A stretch of 64,000 bases of DNA from Caldilineaceae bacterium (lineage in GTDB: Bacteria; Chloroflexota; Anaerolineae; Caldilineales; Caldilineaceae), in contig JADLDO010000020.1 in NCBI GenBank assembly GCA_020846635.1, positions 1 through 64,000 on the forward strand, written 5' to 3'. Below are positions 46,309-55,275 of the stretch, one piece after another (the stretch's first letter is position 1; each line of letters begins with the position of its first letter). The notes below the pieces were generated by a model. It was not told where the DNA came from and ran no database searches. It was given only the letters and a program-made list of their open reading frames with translations. The position numbers were made by a program, and so were the translations under genes.

Positions 46309-47235
46309 ATGTACCGCAACGTCACCCAGTTTTTGGACTACATGGTTAAAGAGAAGGATTGTTCGGCCAACACGACGGCGGCCTATCAGAACGATCTGAC
46401 ACAATTTGTCCAATTTGTCACCGACTATGCGCCGCCCACCGGGGCCAAGATTACGACTTGGCGTGAGGTGGATGAACATGTCGTGCAGAACTACCTGATC
46501 TTTCTCAAAGAGCAGGAGTATGCCTCCTCGACAGTGGCGCGCAAAGTGGCCTCGGTCAAGAGTTTCCTGCACTATTTGTCTGATATGGGGCAGATCACAG
46601 CGGACCCGTCCAAGCGGCTAGATTCGCCCAAAGTGAAGAAAAGTTTGCCCCGCTCCATCCGGCCCCAGGAGATCGATAGACTCCTCGCCGCGCCGTTGGT
46701 AGAGCGTTCGCCCAAGACGCTGCGCGACAAGGCTTTGTTGGAAGTCCTCTATGCAACGGGGATGCGTGTCACCGAGCTGGTCAACCTGAACTTGGACAGC
46801 GTAGATTTGGAAACCAAGTCGGTGATCTGTGGTGATGGCGGCAAACGTATGCGTACCGTCCCCATTTATGCAGAAGGCATCGAGGCGATTGAAGCCTATT
46901 TAGAGTCTGGACGCCCGCAATTGATCGTGGATCCGAGCGAACCGGCTCTTTTCCTCAACCATCGAGGTCAACGGCTAACCCGCCAGGGTTTGTGGTTGAT
47001 CATTAAGCACTACGTCAAGCAGGTCGGGATTCAGGCAACCGTGACACCGCACACGCTGCGCCACAGCTTTGCCACCCACTTGCTCAATGCTGGTGCTGAC
47101 TTGCGTGAGGTGCAGGAGCGGTTGGGCCATGCCAGCGCCAGCACAACGCAGGTCTATCGTCAGGTCAACGATGATCACGGCGCTGAAGTGGTGATTGATG
47201 GTCGGCCTGTCTCGCGTGAGACAAAAGCAGCGTAA
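46309..47235 (+). CDS. Tyrosine recombinase, XerC/XerD family
   Basis: A 308-residue site-specific recombinase, standard length for Xer proteins that resolve chromosome dimers. The N-terminal SAM-like domain (CSANTTAAYQNDLTQFVQF and SSTVARKVASVKSFLHYL) precedes the catalytic domain. The site is complete: Arg at about 153 (ATGMRVTEL), HTLRHSFATHLL at about 248, LGHASASTTQVY with the nucleophilic Tyr at about 282. GCAGGAGGG precedes the ATG. With no phage or IS genes nearby, a housekeeping Xer role is likely. PNP follows 15 bases on. Confidence 0.9.
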   Translation: MYRNVTQFLDYMVKEKDCSANTTAAYQNDLTQFVQFVTDYAPPTGAKITTWREVDEHVVQNYLIFLKEQEYASSTVARKVASVKSFLHYLSDMGQITADPSKRLDSPKVKKSLPRSIRPQEIDRLLAAPLVERSPKTLRDKALLEVLYATGMRVTELVNLNLDSVDLETKSVICGDGGKRMRTVPIYAEGIEAIEAYLESGRPQLIVDPSEPALFLNHRGQRLTRQGLWLIIKHYVKQVGIQATVTPHTLRHSFATHLLNAGADLREVQERLGHASASTTQVYRQVNDDHGAEVVIDGRPVSRETKAA

Positions 47236-47250
47236 TCTCAAGAACCATCC

Positions 47251-48099
47251 ATGAAACCCCAATTTACCCTGCAACAGTATGATGTCGCGGCTGATGCCAT
47301 CTTGGGTCAGACCGCGCATCGTCCCACTGTGGGTTTGATCCTGGGAAGCGGCCTGAGCGCGCTCGCTGAGGCCGTTGAGCAAGCCACGATCCTCCCCTAT
47401 GGCGATCTGCCCTATTTCCCGGTCAGCACTGTGGAGGGCCATGCCGGTCGCTTGGTGATCGGCAATCTGGCGGGTGTCCCCGTCTGTGTCATGCAGGGGC
47501 GCTTTCATGCCTATGAAGGCTACTCTTTGCAGGCGACAACGCTGCCTGTGCGCGTGATGCAGCGCATGGGGGTGCGGACATTGATCCTGACCAACGCTGC
47601 AGGTGGTGTCAACCCGAACTTTGCCGCGGGCGATCTGATGCTGATCGAAGATCACATCAACTTGGCGGGCATGGCCGGTTTCAACCCCTTGATAGGCCCC
47701 AATTTGGATGCGTTCGGCACACGCTTCCCAGCGATGAACCGCACCTATACGCGGCGGCTGCGTGATCTGGCAAAGGCTGTGGCCGCCGAACATGCGCTGC
47801 CCCTGCACCGCGGCGTCTATACATTCCTCTCTGGCCCCACCTTTGAAAGCCCCGCCGAGGTTCGCATGTTGCGCATGTTGGGCGCGGATGCCGTGGGCAT
47901 GAGCACCGTACCCGAAGCTGTGGTCGCCCACCATGCGGGCATGGAAGTGCTGGCAATCAGCACGATTACCAACGTGGCGATTGACGAGCTTGACGCCGAG
48001 GGCGAGCCCACCCATGAAGAAGTGCAGGCCGCGGGCGCGATGATTGTGCCGCGCTTGACGCAGTTGCTGCTGGGTGTGTTGGCAGGGTTGCAAAAGTAG
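47251..48099 (+). CDS. punA: Purine nucleoside phosphorylase (PNP-I, trimeric type)
   Basis: A 282-residue purine nucleoside phosphorylase that splits guanosine or inosine with phosphate in the purine salvage pathway. LGSGLSALAE (31-40) holds the phosphate-binding serine, VMQGRFHAYEGY the His and Glu, ILTNAAGGVNPNF the base-side strand, and YTFLSGPTFESPAEVR the conserved GPxFET-like motif. VGMSTVPEAVVAHH supplies the ribose contact. Length and motifs fit the trimeric (PunA) class. No ribosome site is visible. It lies 15 bases after the recombinase. Confidence 0.93.
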   Translation: MKPQFTLQQYDVAADAILGQTAHRPTVGLILGSGLSALAEAVEQATILPYGDLPYFPVSTVEGHAGRLVIGNLAGVPVCVMQGRFHAYEGYSLQATTLPVRVMQRMGVRTLILTNAAGGVNPNFAAGDLMLIEDHINLAGMAGFNPLIGPNLDAFGTRFPAMNRTYTRRLRDLAKAVAAEHALPLHRGVYTFLSGPTFESPAEVRMLRMLGADAVGMSTVPEAVVAHHAGMEVLAISTITNVAIDELDAEGEPTHEEVQAAGAMIVPRLTQLLLGVLAGLQK

Positions 48100-48118
48100 A
48101 GATAGACACAATATACAA

Positions 48119-48643
48119 ATGAGAAACGAACAATATTTACTCCTGTTCGATCACCACTATTGGGCGATGAATCATTTGACCGAAGTGATGAGCAGGTTGC
48201 CTGAATCACAGTTAACCACGCAGTCTGTTCATTTCTATCATGTGACAGCAAATCAGACCCTGTTACACATACTGGACGTAGACTGGAGTTGGATTCAGTG
48301 GTGCATGGGGTTGCCCGCAAAAAGCTATCTGTGGGAAGTGCAGGCATTGCCGGATATTGAAGCGATGCGTCTGTTTTTGAAAGAAGAAGGTCAACGTGTC
48401 AAGGGCTATGTGTCAGGACTGACCGAGCAAGAACTGGATACAGAGATCGACTTCGGAAGTGAATCGGGCAGTACACCAAGACGGACAAAGCGTTGGAAAG
48501 TGCTGCTGCACATCATCACCCATGCGGTTGAGCATAAAACAGAGTTGGGACACTTCTTAACAGAATGTGGTCACTCACCCGGTGAGTTGAACTTTATTCA
48601 TTATCTTGCCAATGTGCGCCACCCGGATACCGAATCCGTGTAG
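48119..48643 (+). CDS. DinB-family four-helix protein
   Basis: A 174-residue protein of the DinB/YfiT fold, a four-helix bundle that usually binds one metal through three histidines and often acts as a thiol transferase. LFDHHYWAMNHLTEVM opens the first helix and HVTANQTLLHILDVDWSWI the second. HIITHAVEHKTELGHFL gives the H-x3-H pair. The ATG at 48119 has no clear ribosome site. It follows punA by 19 bases. Base composition seems less GC-rich than the neighbours, which may mean later arrival. Confidence 0.8.
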   Translation: MRNEQYLLLFDHHYWAMNHLTEVMSRLPESQLTTQSVHFYHVTANQTLLHILDVDWSWIQWCMGLPAKSYLWEVQALPDIEAMRLFLKEEGQRVKGYVSGLTEQELDTEIDFGSESGSTPRRTKRWKVLLHIITHAVEHKTELGHFLTECGHSPGELNFIHYLANVRHPDTESV

Positions 48644-48760
48644 GGCTTTGGCCCAGCCCCCAGCGGGTGCCTTTTTCCTGTTTGTCCAACTCCATGCTCG
48701 AAGTCTATAATCTCCCAATCATCTTTCCTCACGAACGATATAGATAAATATAGGAGGAGC

Positions 48761-50140
48761 ATGGCCCATCTCCACGACGCCATTTCCTATTACCATGATC
48801 TTTGCACGCAAGAGAATCTGGCCCAGCGAAGTTGGGAGATGATTGTGCCGGAGATGGCGGCGCGCGACCTCTTTTTTGGCACGCGCCCGCTCTGTACGGT
48901 GCTGCGCCCCATGTTTCACACGGGGGTGAGTTGGAGCTATCTGTGTGCGCGTACGGATTTGATGATGGGTGTTTTTCGCAAGCTGAGTGACGCCTGCCTG
49001 GCTGATGCGTCGTTGCGCGGCCAACTGTTCCTCACCCCACAAGAGGAAGCATTGGTCGCCCTGCCCACCGGCTATACGACCAACGTCCCCACGGCGCGGC
49101 TGGACAGTTTTTTTACGCGTCATGATGATGGCGATTTTACCCTGCACTTTATCGAGTTCAACGGCGAAAGCCCGGCGGGGATGGCCTATAACGATGTGCT
49201 GGCGGAACTTTTCCTCGAGACGCCGTTGATGCAGCGCTTTGGCGAACGCTATCATGTCGAACCGATCATGAGCCGTCGCCATGCGGTGGATGCGCTGCTG
49301 CGTGTCTATTACGAATGGCGCGGCAGCTATGACAAACTGCCGCAGATCGCCATCGTCGATTGGGATCATGTGCCGACCCTGAGCGAGTTTCGTCTCTTTG
49401 TAGCCTATTTTGCCCGCTATGGCATCGAAGCCACCATCTGCACGCCGGATGAGCTGGATTTCCACGATGGGCAGATGTTTGCGGTGGGGCGTCCGGTAGA
49501 CTTCATCTACAAGCGCGTGCTGACGACGGAGTTGCTGCAACGTTATGGGCTTGATCATCCGCTGGTAGAGGCATTGAGCGCGGGGGCTGTCTGCATGGTC
49601 AATCCCTTCAACTGCAAGCTGCTGCACAAGAAGGCGAGCTTTGCCCTGGTCTCGGATGAGCGCAATGCCCATCTCTTTAGCGCACGAGAGCAGGAGGCGA
49701 TCCGCCAACATATCCCGTGGACGCGCATCGTTGAGGATCGCCGTACCCTTGACCCAACAGGGGCGACCGTCGATCTCTTGAGCTACGCCAGTGATCACAA
49801 GAATGAGTTGGTGCTCAAGCCAAACGATGAATATGGGGGCAAGGGTGTTTTGATTGGGTGGGAATGTGACACGGATACATGGGAGAGCGCATTGCGTGGC
49901 GCGCTGGATGAGCCGAGTATCATCCAGGCGCGCGCGGTCATCGCCTATGAAGATTTCCCCAGCATCGATGAGCAAGGCGCGCTGGAGATCAGTCGGCGAC
50001 TTGTGGATTGCGACCCCTTTCTCTTTCATGGCGAGTCGGTGGGTGCTTGTCTCACCCGTCTCAGCACTGTCACGCTGTTGAATGTCACGGCAGGGGGTGG
50101 TTCGGTATTGCCTGCCTTTTGGGTTGACCCGAAAGTCTAA
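48761..50140 (+). CDS. ATP-grasp-like ligase (glutathionylspermidine synthase-like)
   Basis: A 459-residue soluble protein. The C-terminal half has [18 protein letters not shown], the ATP-grasp nucleotide-binding loop, and an N-terminal half with [16 protein letters not shown], typical of pre-ATP-grasp/glutathionylspermidine synthase-like folds. A circular permutation is possible. GGAGGAG precedes the ATG. It heads a four-gene operon with two COG2170 ligase-like genes (14 bases, then a 4-base overlap) and a 72-residue protein. A peptide or amide bond forming role is likely. The substrates are unknown. Confidence 0.78.
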   Translation: MAHLHDAISYYHDLCTQENLAQRSWEMIVPEMAARDLFFGTRPLCTVLRPMFHTGVSWSYLCARTDLMMGVFRKLSDACLADASLRGQLFLTPQEEALVALPTGYTTNVPTARLDSFFTRHDDGDFTLHFIEFNGESPAGMAYNDVLAELFLETPLMQRFGERYHVEPIMSRRHAVDALLRVYYEWRGSYDKLPQIAIVDWDHVPTLSEFRLFVAYFARYGIEATICTPDELDFHDGQMFAVGRPVDFIYKRVLTTELLQRYGLDHPLVEALSAGAVCMVNPFNCKLLHKKASFALVSDERNAHLFSAREQEAIRQHIPWTRIVEDRRTLDPTGATVDLLSYASDHKNELVLKPNDEYGGKGVLIGWECDTDTWESALRGALDEPSIIQARAVIAYEDFPSIDEQGALEISRRLVDCDPFLFHGESVGACLTRLSTVTLLNVTAGGGSVLPAFWVDPKV

Positions 50141-50154
50141 ACACACGAAACACT

Positions 50155-51270
50155 ATGTACTATCCCACACTCAACATTGGCATTGAAGAAGCGTACCAAC
50201 TGATTGATCCGCAGAGCCGGGAGTTATTGGGCTATGTAACGCAGTCTATGTCGCAGGAGCAGTTGGTTGTGCGCGAGCGTACACCCGATGTGGAATTGGC
50301 GCAGCCCTTTGACGAAGCGGTGATCGAGGTGGGTACGCCCGTTTGTGCCGACATCAAAGAGGCGCGTGTCAAGCTGTTGCAGATGCGCGAGTCGATCTTG
50401 CAGGTGGCGCATGCAAGCGGCTACCGGGTGATGGCATCGGGCACGCATCCCTTTAGCCGTTGGGAGCGACGCGAGGTCTTACCAGGCTATCGCGCCATCT
50501 TAGATGACATGCAGATGATCGCCCGCCGTTTGCTCGGCTTTGGTTTGCGCGTGCATATTGGAGTGGAGGATCGCGAATTGGCGGTGGATGTGATGAATGC
50601 CATGCGCTATTTGCTGCCCCACATTCTCTGTCTCAGCACCAGTTCGCCCTTTTGGGCGGGACGCAATACGGGGCTGAAAAGCTATCGCTCGGTGCTGGTA
50701 GATGCTCTGCCTCGCACTGGGATTCCCGGCTATTTCAGCAGCTATCAGGAGTATCGCACCTATATTGATATGCTGGTGCGTACCAAGTGTGTGCCCGACG
50801 CGCGCCAGGTGCGCTATGACATTATGCCCCATGCGCGCTTCTCGACTTTGGTGATCCGCATCTGTGACATGATGCCCAGCACGCAAGATACGTTGGCGGT
50901 GACGGCACTGATCCAGGCTTGTGTAGCGTGGATGGTGGATTTACGCCAGCGCAATCTCTCTTTCCGCCATTATGAGCGGCTGCTGATTGCCGAAAACAAA
51001 TGGCGCGCTGTGCGCTATGGTTTGGAGGGCAAGCTGTTGGATTTTGGCATTGAGGAGGCATTGCCCGCCCGTGATCTGATCCGCGAATTGTTGGCGCGGG
51101 TGGAACCCTATGCCCCCAGTCTCGATAGTGAGGATGAGTTGGCCCATGCCTACACCATGTTAGAGCGCGGCTCCAGCGCCGATCAGCAATTGCAGGTGGC
51201 CCAGGCCCATGAACAGGACCTTGCCGCTGTGACCGATTTCCTGATTGCCGAAACGGAGAATTTGGTATGA
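50155..51270 (+). CDS. COG2170 carboxylate-amine ligase paralogue, altered site
   Basis: A 371-residue protein of the glutamate-cysteine ligase type 2 fold (YbdK/COG2170). The motif that starts the family, GxExE, is G-I-E-E-A here ([10 protein letters not shown], residues 7-16), so the second Glu, thought to help hold Mg2+, is alanine. The rest is intact: [39 protein letters not shown] and LKSYRS, with an [14 protein letters not shown] segment. Its neighbour keeps the full motif. It may be a non-catalytic subunit of a pair or a ligase with other metal needs. No ribosome site is visible before the ATG. Confidence 0.85.
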   Translation: MYYPTLNIGIEEAYQLIDPQSRELLGYVTQSMSQEQLVVRERTPDVELAQPFDEAVIEVGTPVCADIKEARVKLLQMRESILQVAHASGYRVMASGTHPFSRWERREVLPGYRAILDDMQMIARRLLGFGLRVHIGVEDRELAVDVMNAMRYLLPHILCLSTSSPFWAGRNTGLKSYRSVLVDALPRTGIPGYFSSYQEYRTYIDMLVRTKCVPDARQVRYDIMPHARFSTLVIRICDMMPSTQDTLAVTALIQACVAWMVDLRQRNLSFRHYERLLIAENKWRAVRYGLEGKLLDFGIEEALPARDLIRELLARVEPYAPSLDSEDELAHAYTMLERGSSADQQLQVAQAHEQDLAAVTDFLIAETENLV

Positions 51271-52385
51271 TCTTGCGTCCCTCCCTGACCATCGGTATTG
51301 AGGAAGAATACCAGATCATCGACCCAGAGACGCGCGAGCTTCGCTCGTTCATTACGCAATTTATCGAGGATGACCGCGTTATCATGGTGGAACGGGAGAT
51401 CAAGCCGGAGCTGCACCAGTCGATGGTGGAATTGGGCACGCCGGTCTGTGCCACGGTGGCAGAGGCACATGAGGAACTGGTCAATCAGCGCAGTTTTATT
51501 GCCCGTTTGGCGCGCGAGAAGGGGCTGGAAATCATGTGCTCTGGCACGCATCCCTTTAGCCGTTGGGTGGAGCAGCAGGTGACACCCTTCCCGCGCTATC
51601 TGGGGGTGTTGGAGGAGATGCAGCTTTTGGCGCAACGGCTGTTGATCTTTGGTATGCACGTCCACATTGGCGTTGAGGATCGCGCGCTGGCGATTGACAC
51701 GATGAATGTGGTGCGCTATATGCTGCCCCACATTCTTGCGCTCAGTACAAGCAGCCCCTTTTGGCTGGGGCGGCGTACGGGGCTTAAAAGCTATCGTTCG
51801 GTGGTCTTTGAAGATTTTCCCCGTTCCGGCATCCCCGATATTTGCCGCAGCGAAGCCGACTATGACAACCTGGTGGGGACGTTGGTGCGGACGGGGTGCA
51901 TCCCCGATGCGTCCAAAATCTGGTGGGATGTGCGCCCGCATCACAAGTATCCGACGCTCGAATTTCGCATCTGCGACATCTGCACGCGCGTGGACGAGGC
52001 GATGGCGATTGTGGCGCTCTTTCAGGCGATTGTGCTTTGGCTCTGGAAACTGCGCCAGTCCAACATCACCTTTCGAGTCTACCGTCGCGATATGTTGGAG
52101 GAGAACCGCTGGCGCGCCTCGCGCTATGGGCTGGATGGCAAGATGATCGACTTTGGCAAAATGGCCGAAGTGCCGACGCGGCAATTGGTGCGCGAGCTAT
52201 TGGAGTTGATCAGTGAGGAAGTGGACGAATTGGGCATCCGTTCTTATCTCGAACCTATCGAGTCGATGCTGATGCATGGCACAAGCGCCGACCGCCAACT
52301 ACGTATCTATGACAGCACCGATGGCGACTTGAAAGCAGTCGTGGATCATCTGCTGGCAGAAACGGCGCTGGGGCTGGATTTGTAA
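51267..52385 (+). CDS. COG2170 carboxylate-amine ligase, canonical
   Basis: A 372-residue YbdK-type ligase with the full [10 protein letters not shown] motif. It should couple ATP hydrolysis to joining a carboxylate, commonly Glu or Cys, to an amine. [51 protein letters not shown] and [16 protein letters not shown] match the paralogue one gene upstream. The ATG overlaps the upstream stop (ATGA), which couples translation and favours equal amounts, as for a heteromer. A small protein gene follows 13 bases later. Confidence 0.9.
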   Translation: MILRPSLTIGIEEEYQIIDPETRELRSFITQFIEDDRVIMVEREIKPELHQSMVELGTPVCATVAEAHEELVNQRSFIARLAREKGLEIMCSGTHPFSRWVEQQVTPFPRYLGVLEEMQLLAQRLLIFGMHVHIGVEDRALAIDTMNVVRYMLPHILALSTSSPFWLGRRTGLKSYRSVVFEDFPRSGIPDICRSEADYDNLVGTLVRTGCIPDASKIWWDVRPHHKYPTLEFRICDICTRVDEAMAIVALFQAIVLWLWKLRQSNITFRVYRRDMLEENRWRASRYGLDGKMIDFGKMAEVPTRQLVRELLELISEEVDELGIRSYLEPIESMLMHGTSADRQLRIYDSTDGDLKAVVDHLLAETALGLDL

Positions 52386-52398
52386 GAGACTAATACCC

Positions 52399-52617
52399 AT
52401 GAACCGCTACGTCATGTGTCTAGACAATAAGAGCCATACTGTTAGCTTAGAAGTCCGCAAGGTGTATAAGGTTATTGATGATCCTGCAATAGAAGCGCGC
52501 GGTGCTATCCGTATAATCGACGAGACTGGCGAGGACTATATGTATGAAGCTGGTCGCTTTGTGCCGGTTGAACTACCAGAGACAGCAGAAGAAGTGTTTG
52601 AAACCGCGCATGCATAG
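52399..52617 (+). CDS. Small conserved protein at end of ligase operon
   Basis: A 72-residue acidic soluble protein (MNRYVMCLDNK at the start, EDYMYEAGRFVPVELP near the end). I recall similar short proteins in other bacteria with no function assigned. The start has no Shine-Dalgarno sequence. Its place 13 bases after the ligase and ahead of a hairpin suggests cotranscription. It is not obviously a peptide substrate: there is no leader/core division or Cys-rich tail. Confidence 0.6.
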   Translation: MNRYVMCLDNKSHTVSLEVRKVYKVIDDPAIEARGAIRIIDETGEDYMYEAGRFVPVELPETAEEVFETAHA

Positions 52618-52627
52618 CTTCCCGATT

Positions 52628-52660
52628 CACCCAACCCACAATTTTGTGGGTTGAGTGGGT
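52628..52660 (+). terminator. Hairpin ending the ligase operon
   Basis: ACCCAACCCACAA pairs with TTGTGGGTTGAGTGGGT with one bulge. It is 11 bases after the small-gene stop. There is no strong T run, so a terminator role is probable but not sure. Confidence 0.55.
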
Positions 52661-52759
52661 CAGTACAATTATCCTCTTGGTTGTTTTGCAAACATTAGTT
52701 TGTCTATGTAGGGTTTGCCCCGTTATACAACTCGCCCAATGCCACGAATTGGCTTGCTG

Positions 52760-53518
52760 ATGGCTTCCAAGTATTTGAAAACATCACAGATTGCCAAAGA
52801 GACCGGCGTACACCCGAACACTGTGCGGCTGTATGAGGAATATGGCTTTCTTTCGCCCATCGAGCGGAGCGAAACGGGCTATCGTTTGTTCACGCCACTG
52901 CATTTGGAGCAGATGCGGCTGGCGCGTCTTGCCCTGCAATGGCCCTATCCTGGGAGCAGGGAAGGCGTATTTGAACTGGTGAAATGTGCCGCCACTGATG
53001 ATCTGGGGATGGCGATGGAATGGGCCTACCAGAACCTTGCGCATGTTCGTGTTGAGCGCACCCACGCCGAGGCGGCGATAGAATTCCTGGAGCGTTGGGC
53101 GTTGGGGCATGTCGTGGACACCACCAGAGGTCAGTTCCAGATTGGCGATGCCGCGGCGCGCCTGGGCGTGACGGTGGATATGCTGCGCAACTGGGAGCGC
53201 GACGGGCTGATTGACATTCCTCGTGACCCCCAGAATCATTACCGGCTCTATGGCGCGGCAGAGTTTGGGCGGCTGCGCGTAATCCGTATGCTACGCCAGG
53301 CGGGATATAGCCTCATGGCAATTCTGCGTATGCTGCTGCAATTTGACGCAGGCAGACGAGAAAACCTTCGTCATGTGTTGGATACCCCGCGTGAGGATGA
53401 GGATATTCAGTGGGTTGCTGACCATTTGCTCACTACGCTGGGCGAGCAAGAAGCGCGCGCCCAAGCCGTGATCCGCCAAGTTTCGCTGCTGATTGAGATG
53501 TCCGCGAACGCCAAATAA
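52760..53518 (+). CDS. MerR-type regulator with two HTH domains
   Basis: A 252-residue protein with two MerR-like DNA-binding domains in one chain. The first (about 5-60) has YLKTSQIAKETGVHPNTVRL and GYRLFTPLHLEQMRLARLAL. The second (about 128-190) has FQIGDAAARLGVTVDMLRNW and HYRLYGAAEFGRLRVIRMLR. A helical linker joins them and a short helical tail ends the chain. No ligand-binding domain is seen. The start could be ATG 52760, ATG 52739 or TTG 52715, none with a strong ribosome site. It may bridge two sites or bind one long site as a monomer. Confidence 0.8.
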   Translation: MASKYLKTSQIAKETGVHPNTVRLYEEYGFLSPIERSETGYRLFTPLHLEQMRLARLALQWPYPGSREGVFELVKCAATDDLGMAMEWAYQNLAHVRVERTHAEAAIEFLERWALGHVVDTTRGQFQIGDAAARLGVTVDMLRNWERDGLIDIPRDPQNHYRLYGAAEFGRLRVIRMLRQAGYSLMAILRMLLQFDAGRRENLRHVLDTPREDEDIQWVADHLLTTLGEQEARAQAVIRQVSLLIEMSANAK

Positions 53519-53697
53519 TCTGCGCCCTCGCGTCTTTGTTGTCTATTCGCTCCACTCCCGCTAATCCCTTCTGTTTGCATACCCGCAAACCCTCCCCCTA
53601 TGCACCAACCCTTTATTCTGGAACCGTTGCAAAGTTCATTGCGGTTTCGATGGTTGATTTTGGGTGGTAGCCATTGGGAATTCGAAAGGAATATCTT

Positions 53698-54258
53698 ATG
53701 AAGCGGGAAAAGTCTTTACAGGAGTCTGTCTTGGACAGCGACGATCTCGATATTTTTGTGCTGGGACGTTATATCGAAACACACGTTGCAGAGAATTGGG
53801 AGCCGCTCTTGCAGAAGCACCAGGCGAAGTTATTGGACGCCTATGAGAGAGCAGGGGATATGGCCTATGGAACCTTTCTGGATATGCTGTTCCGGCCTAT
53901 CCACAAGCAGATGAAAGCGGCGGGGTTGCGCCTTTCGCCGCGGCTGCCGGGCGATTTCAACATCTCGCGGGAATGGGGCGGGGCGGATGAAACTGACCAG
54001 CAGCGGTGGATGTGGAGTACCATTCAGGGCAAGGATGGCAAGCCGCTGGGGACAATTGTCACCATTACTTTTCACGACCATACACGGTTTCGCATTCCGC
54101 GCCAGCCGCAGATTATCGCTCTAACTGTAACAGGCAAGGAGGCTGTGGTCGGGGCGCTTTCGCAGCGTTCGGAGGATTTCAAGAATGCTCTGGAATTCAC
54201 GCTTGAATACGAGTTGTATCTGAAAAGCTTGGAAGGCCAAGCGCAAGACGGCCAGTAA
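53698..54258 (+). CDS. Uncharacterised soluble protein
   Basis: A 186-residue protein I do not recognise. The first half is helical and charged (SLQESVLDSDDLDIFVLGRYI). The centre has PRLPGDFNISREWGGADETD and a strand region GTIVTITFHDHTRFRIPRQ, and the end is acidic. AAAGGAATA lies 7 bases before the ATG. It is 179 bases after the MerR-type gene and precedes a pseudogene on the other strand. Confidence 0.65.
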   Translation: MKREKSLQESVLDSDDLDIFVLGRYIETHVAENWEPLLQKHQAKLLDAYERAGDMAYGTFLDMLFRPIHKQMKAAGLRLSPRLPGDFNISREWGGADETDQQRWMWSTIQGKDGKPLGTIVTITFHDHTRFRIPRQPQIIALTVTGKEAVVGALSQRSEDFKNALEFTLEYELYLKSLEGQAQDGQ

Positions 54259-54271
54259 GAATCCTTTGCTG

Positions 54272-54591
54272 TTAGTCGATGGGAGCCATCAGTAGGTCGT
54301 TCGGCGCAAGCAGTTCATCGATCAATTCAGCTTGTCCCCGCACCACACCGGCGGGGACGAGCGGATGCTGGGTTGCCGAGCTTGCCGATGTCGTCATGTA
54401 CTTCTTCGGCCAACTCCAGCAGCACGCGCAGGCTGAGTTGATGCTGTGCGACCTTTGCGCCGCCGATTTGCCCAACGAGTTCTGGCGCGAGCCAATCGTG
54501 GCTCGTCCGGCCGTTGTCGAATTTCCAGGCGAACTGGCTTAAGCAGCGTCATCGCCTGGCTTACGTCTTCGATGTAGAGTACGTCGTGCAT
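54272..54591 (-). pseudogene. ArsR-type regulator remnant, internal deletion and frameshift
   Basis: Reading from 54591, the minus strand opens with MHDVLYIEDVSQAMTLLKPV, a typical N terminus of an ArsR/SmtB-like repressor family, and then loses the frame near residue 25. A different frame gives WLAPELVGQIGGAKVAQHQ and LRVLLELAEEVHDDIGKLGN, the family's C-terminal half. The helix-turn-helix between them is missing, and stops follow. So this is a deleted, frameshifted gene. It lies beside a VOC gene on the same strand, a common pairing of regulator and target. Confidence 0.55.
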
Positions 54592-54619
54592 GACACCTGT
54601 CTGTTAAATGCAGTCATTC

Positions 54620-54657
54620 GGGGTGGCAATGTCAAGATGTCTGGACACCGCCACCCC
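54620..54657. promoter_or_regulatory. Hairpin between VOC gene and ArsR remnant
   Basis: GGGGTGGC (54620-54627) pairs with GCCACCCC (54650-54657). TTGACA on the minus strand lies inside it and is a possible -35 of the remnant. It may be an old operator or the end of the VOC transcript. Confidence 0.4.
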
Positions 54658-54672
54658 TGTTTAGACCAATGG

Positions 54673-55050
54673 TCAAGGCTGGTGGATCTGGATGAGGTTG
54701 CCACAGGTATCTTCCAGGAGAGCTTGGGTTCCCCATTCTGTTTTTGTGGGTTCCTGCCTGAACTCTACACCCAGACTTTTCAGTCTTTCATATTCTTTCT
54801 GAACATCATCAACCCCAAAGACGATTGGTGGAAGCCCCAGGGCATAGACAGCTTCTTGAAAAGTCTTGCTGATGGGATTGCTGTTCGGTTCAAGAAGCAG
54901 TGCAGTACCGTTTGGCTCTTGCGGCGAGACGACTATCGCTAGCTGGGCTTCTGGAATATACATCTGCTCGACAAAGCCCAATACCTCGGTGTAAAACTTA
55001 AAGGCTTTGATCGGGTCATCTACAATGACGCTGACTAGTGCAATCTTCAT
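54673..55050 (-). CDS. VOC family protein (glyoxalase-like)
   Basis: A 125-residue vicinal-oxygen-chelate protein, two beta-alpha-beta-beta-beta modules per chain. ALVSVIVDDPIKAFKFYTEVL opens module one and VEFRQEPTKTEWGTQALLED module two, ending DTCGNLIQIHQP. The usual metal ligands are only partly clear (Glu and His candidates). Such proteins detoxify antibiotics or aldehydes or act as antitoxin-like partners. GAGGAAC precedes the ATG. The ArsR-type remnant downstream suggests it was once regulated by that protein. Confidence 0.8.
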   Translation of the reverse strand: MKIALVSVIVDDPIKAFKFYTEVLGFVEQMYIPEAQLAIVVSPQEPNGTALLLEPNSNPISKTFQEAVYALGLPPIVFGVDDVQKEYERLKSLGVEFRQEPTKTEWGTQALLEDTCGNLIQIHQP

Positions 55051-55275
55051 GAGGGTTCCTCTGTGGGTGAAGGTTGATTAGCTCATTTGTTCGGGGTCGT
55101 TTCATTATAAAAATAAATTTGTATATTGTCGAGCCCCAAATTGGCGAATGTAGCTTGAAAATTAGGCGTTTCTCGTCCGCAGGGGATAGTGTGATGGGGA
55201 GGGAAAGCGGTTGGTTCTGTTCTTTATTCAAGCAGCAAATTCACGCAATAATTCACATAATAAGGGGTCTTTCGC

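Noticed and set aside
46309-47235. Integrase of a mobile element
   Set aside because: The protein is of standard Xer length, and no phage, IS or attachment-site repeats lie near, so a chromosome-dimer resolution role is likelier.
46975-48111. 378-codon open frame on the minus strand opposite the recombinase and punA
   Set aside because: It lies antisense to two well-supported genes, has no family pattern, and reads as a shadow of their codon bias.
48719-50146. 475-codon open frame antisense to the ATP-grasp-like gene
   Set aside because: The plus strand has clear ATP-grasp motifs and a strong ribosome site, while the antisense product shows no motif.
52399-52617. Precursor peptide (RiPP) for the ligase operon
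   Set aside because: The 72-residue product has no leader/core layout or repeated core residues and looks like a small folded acidic protein.
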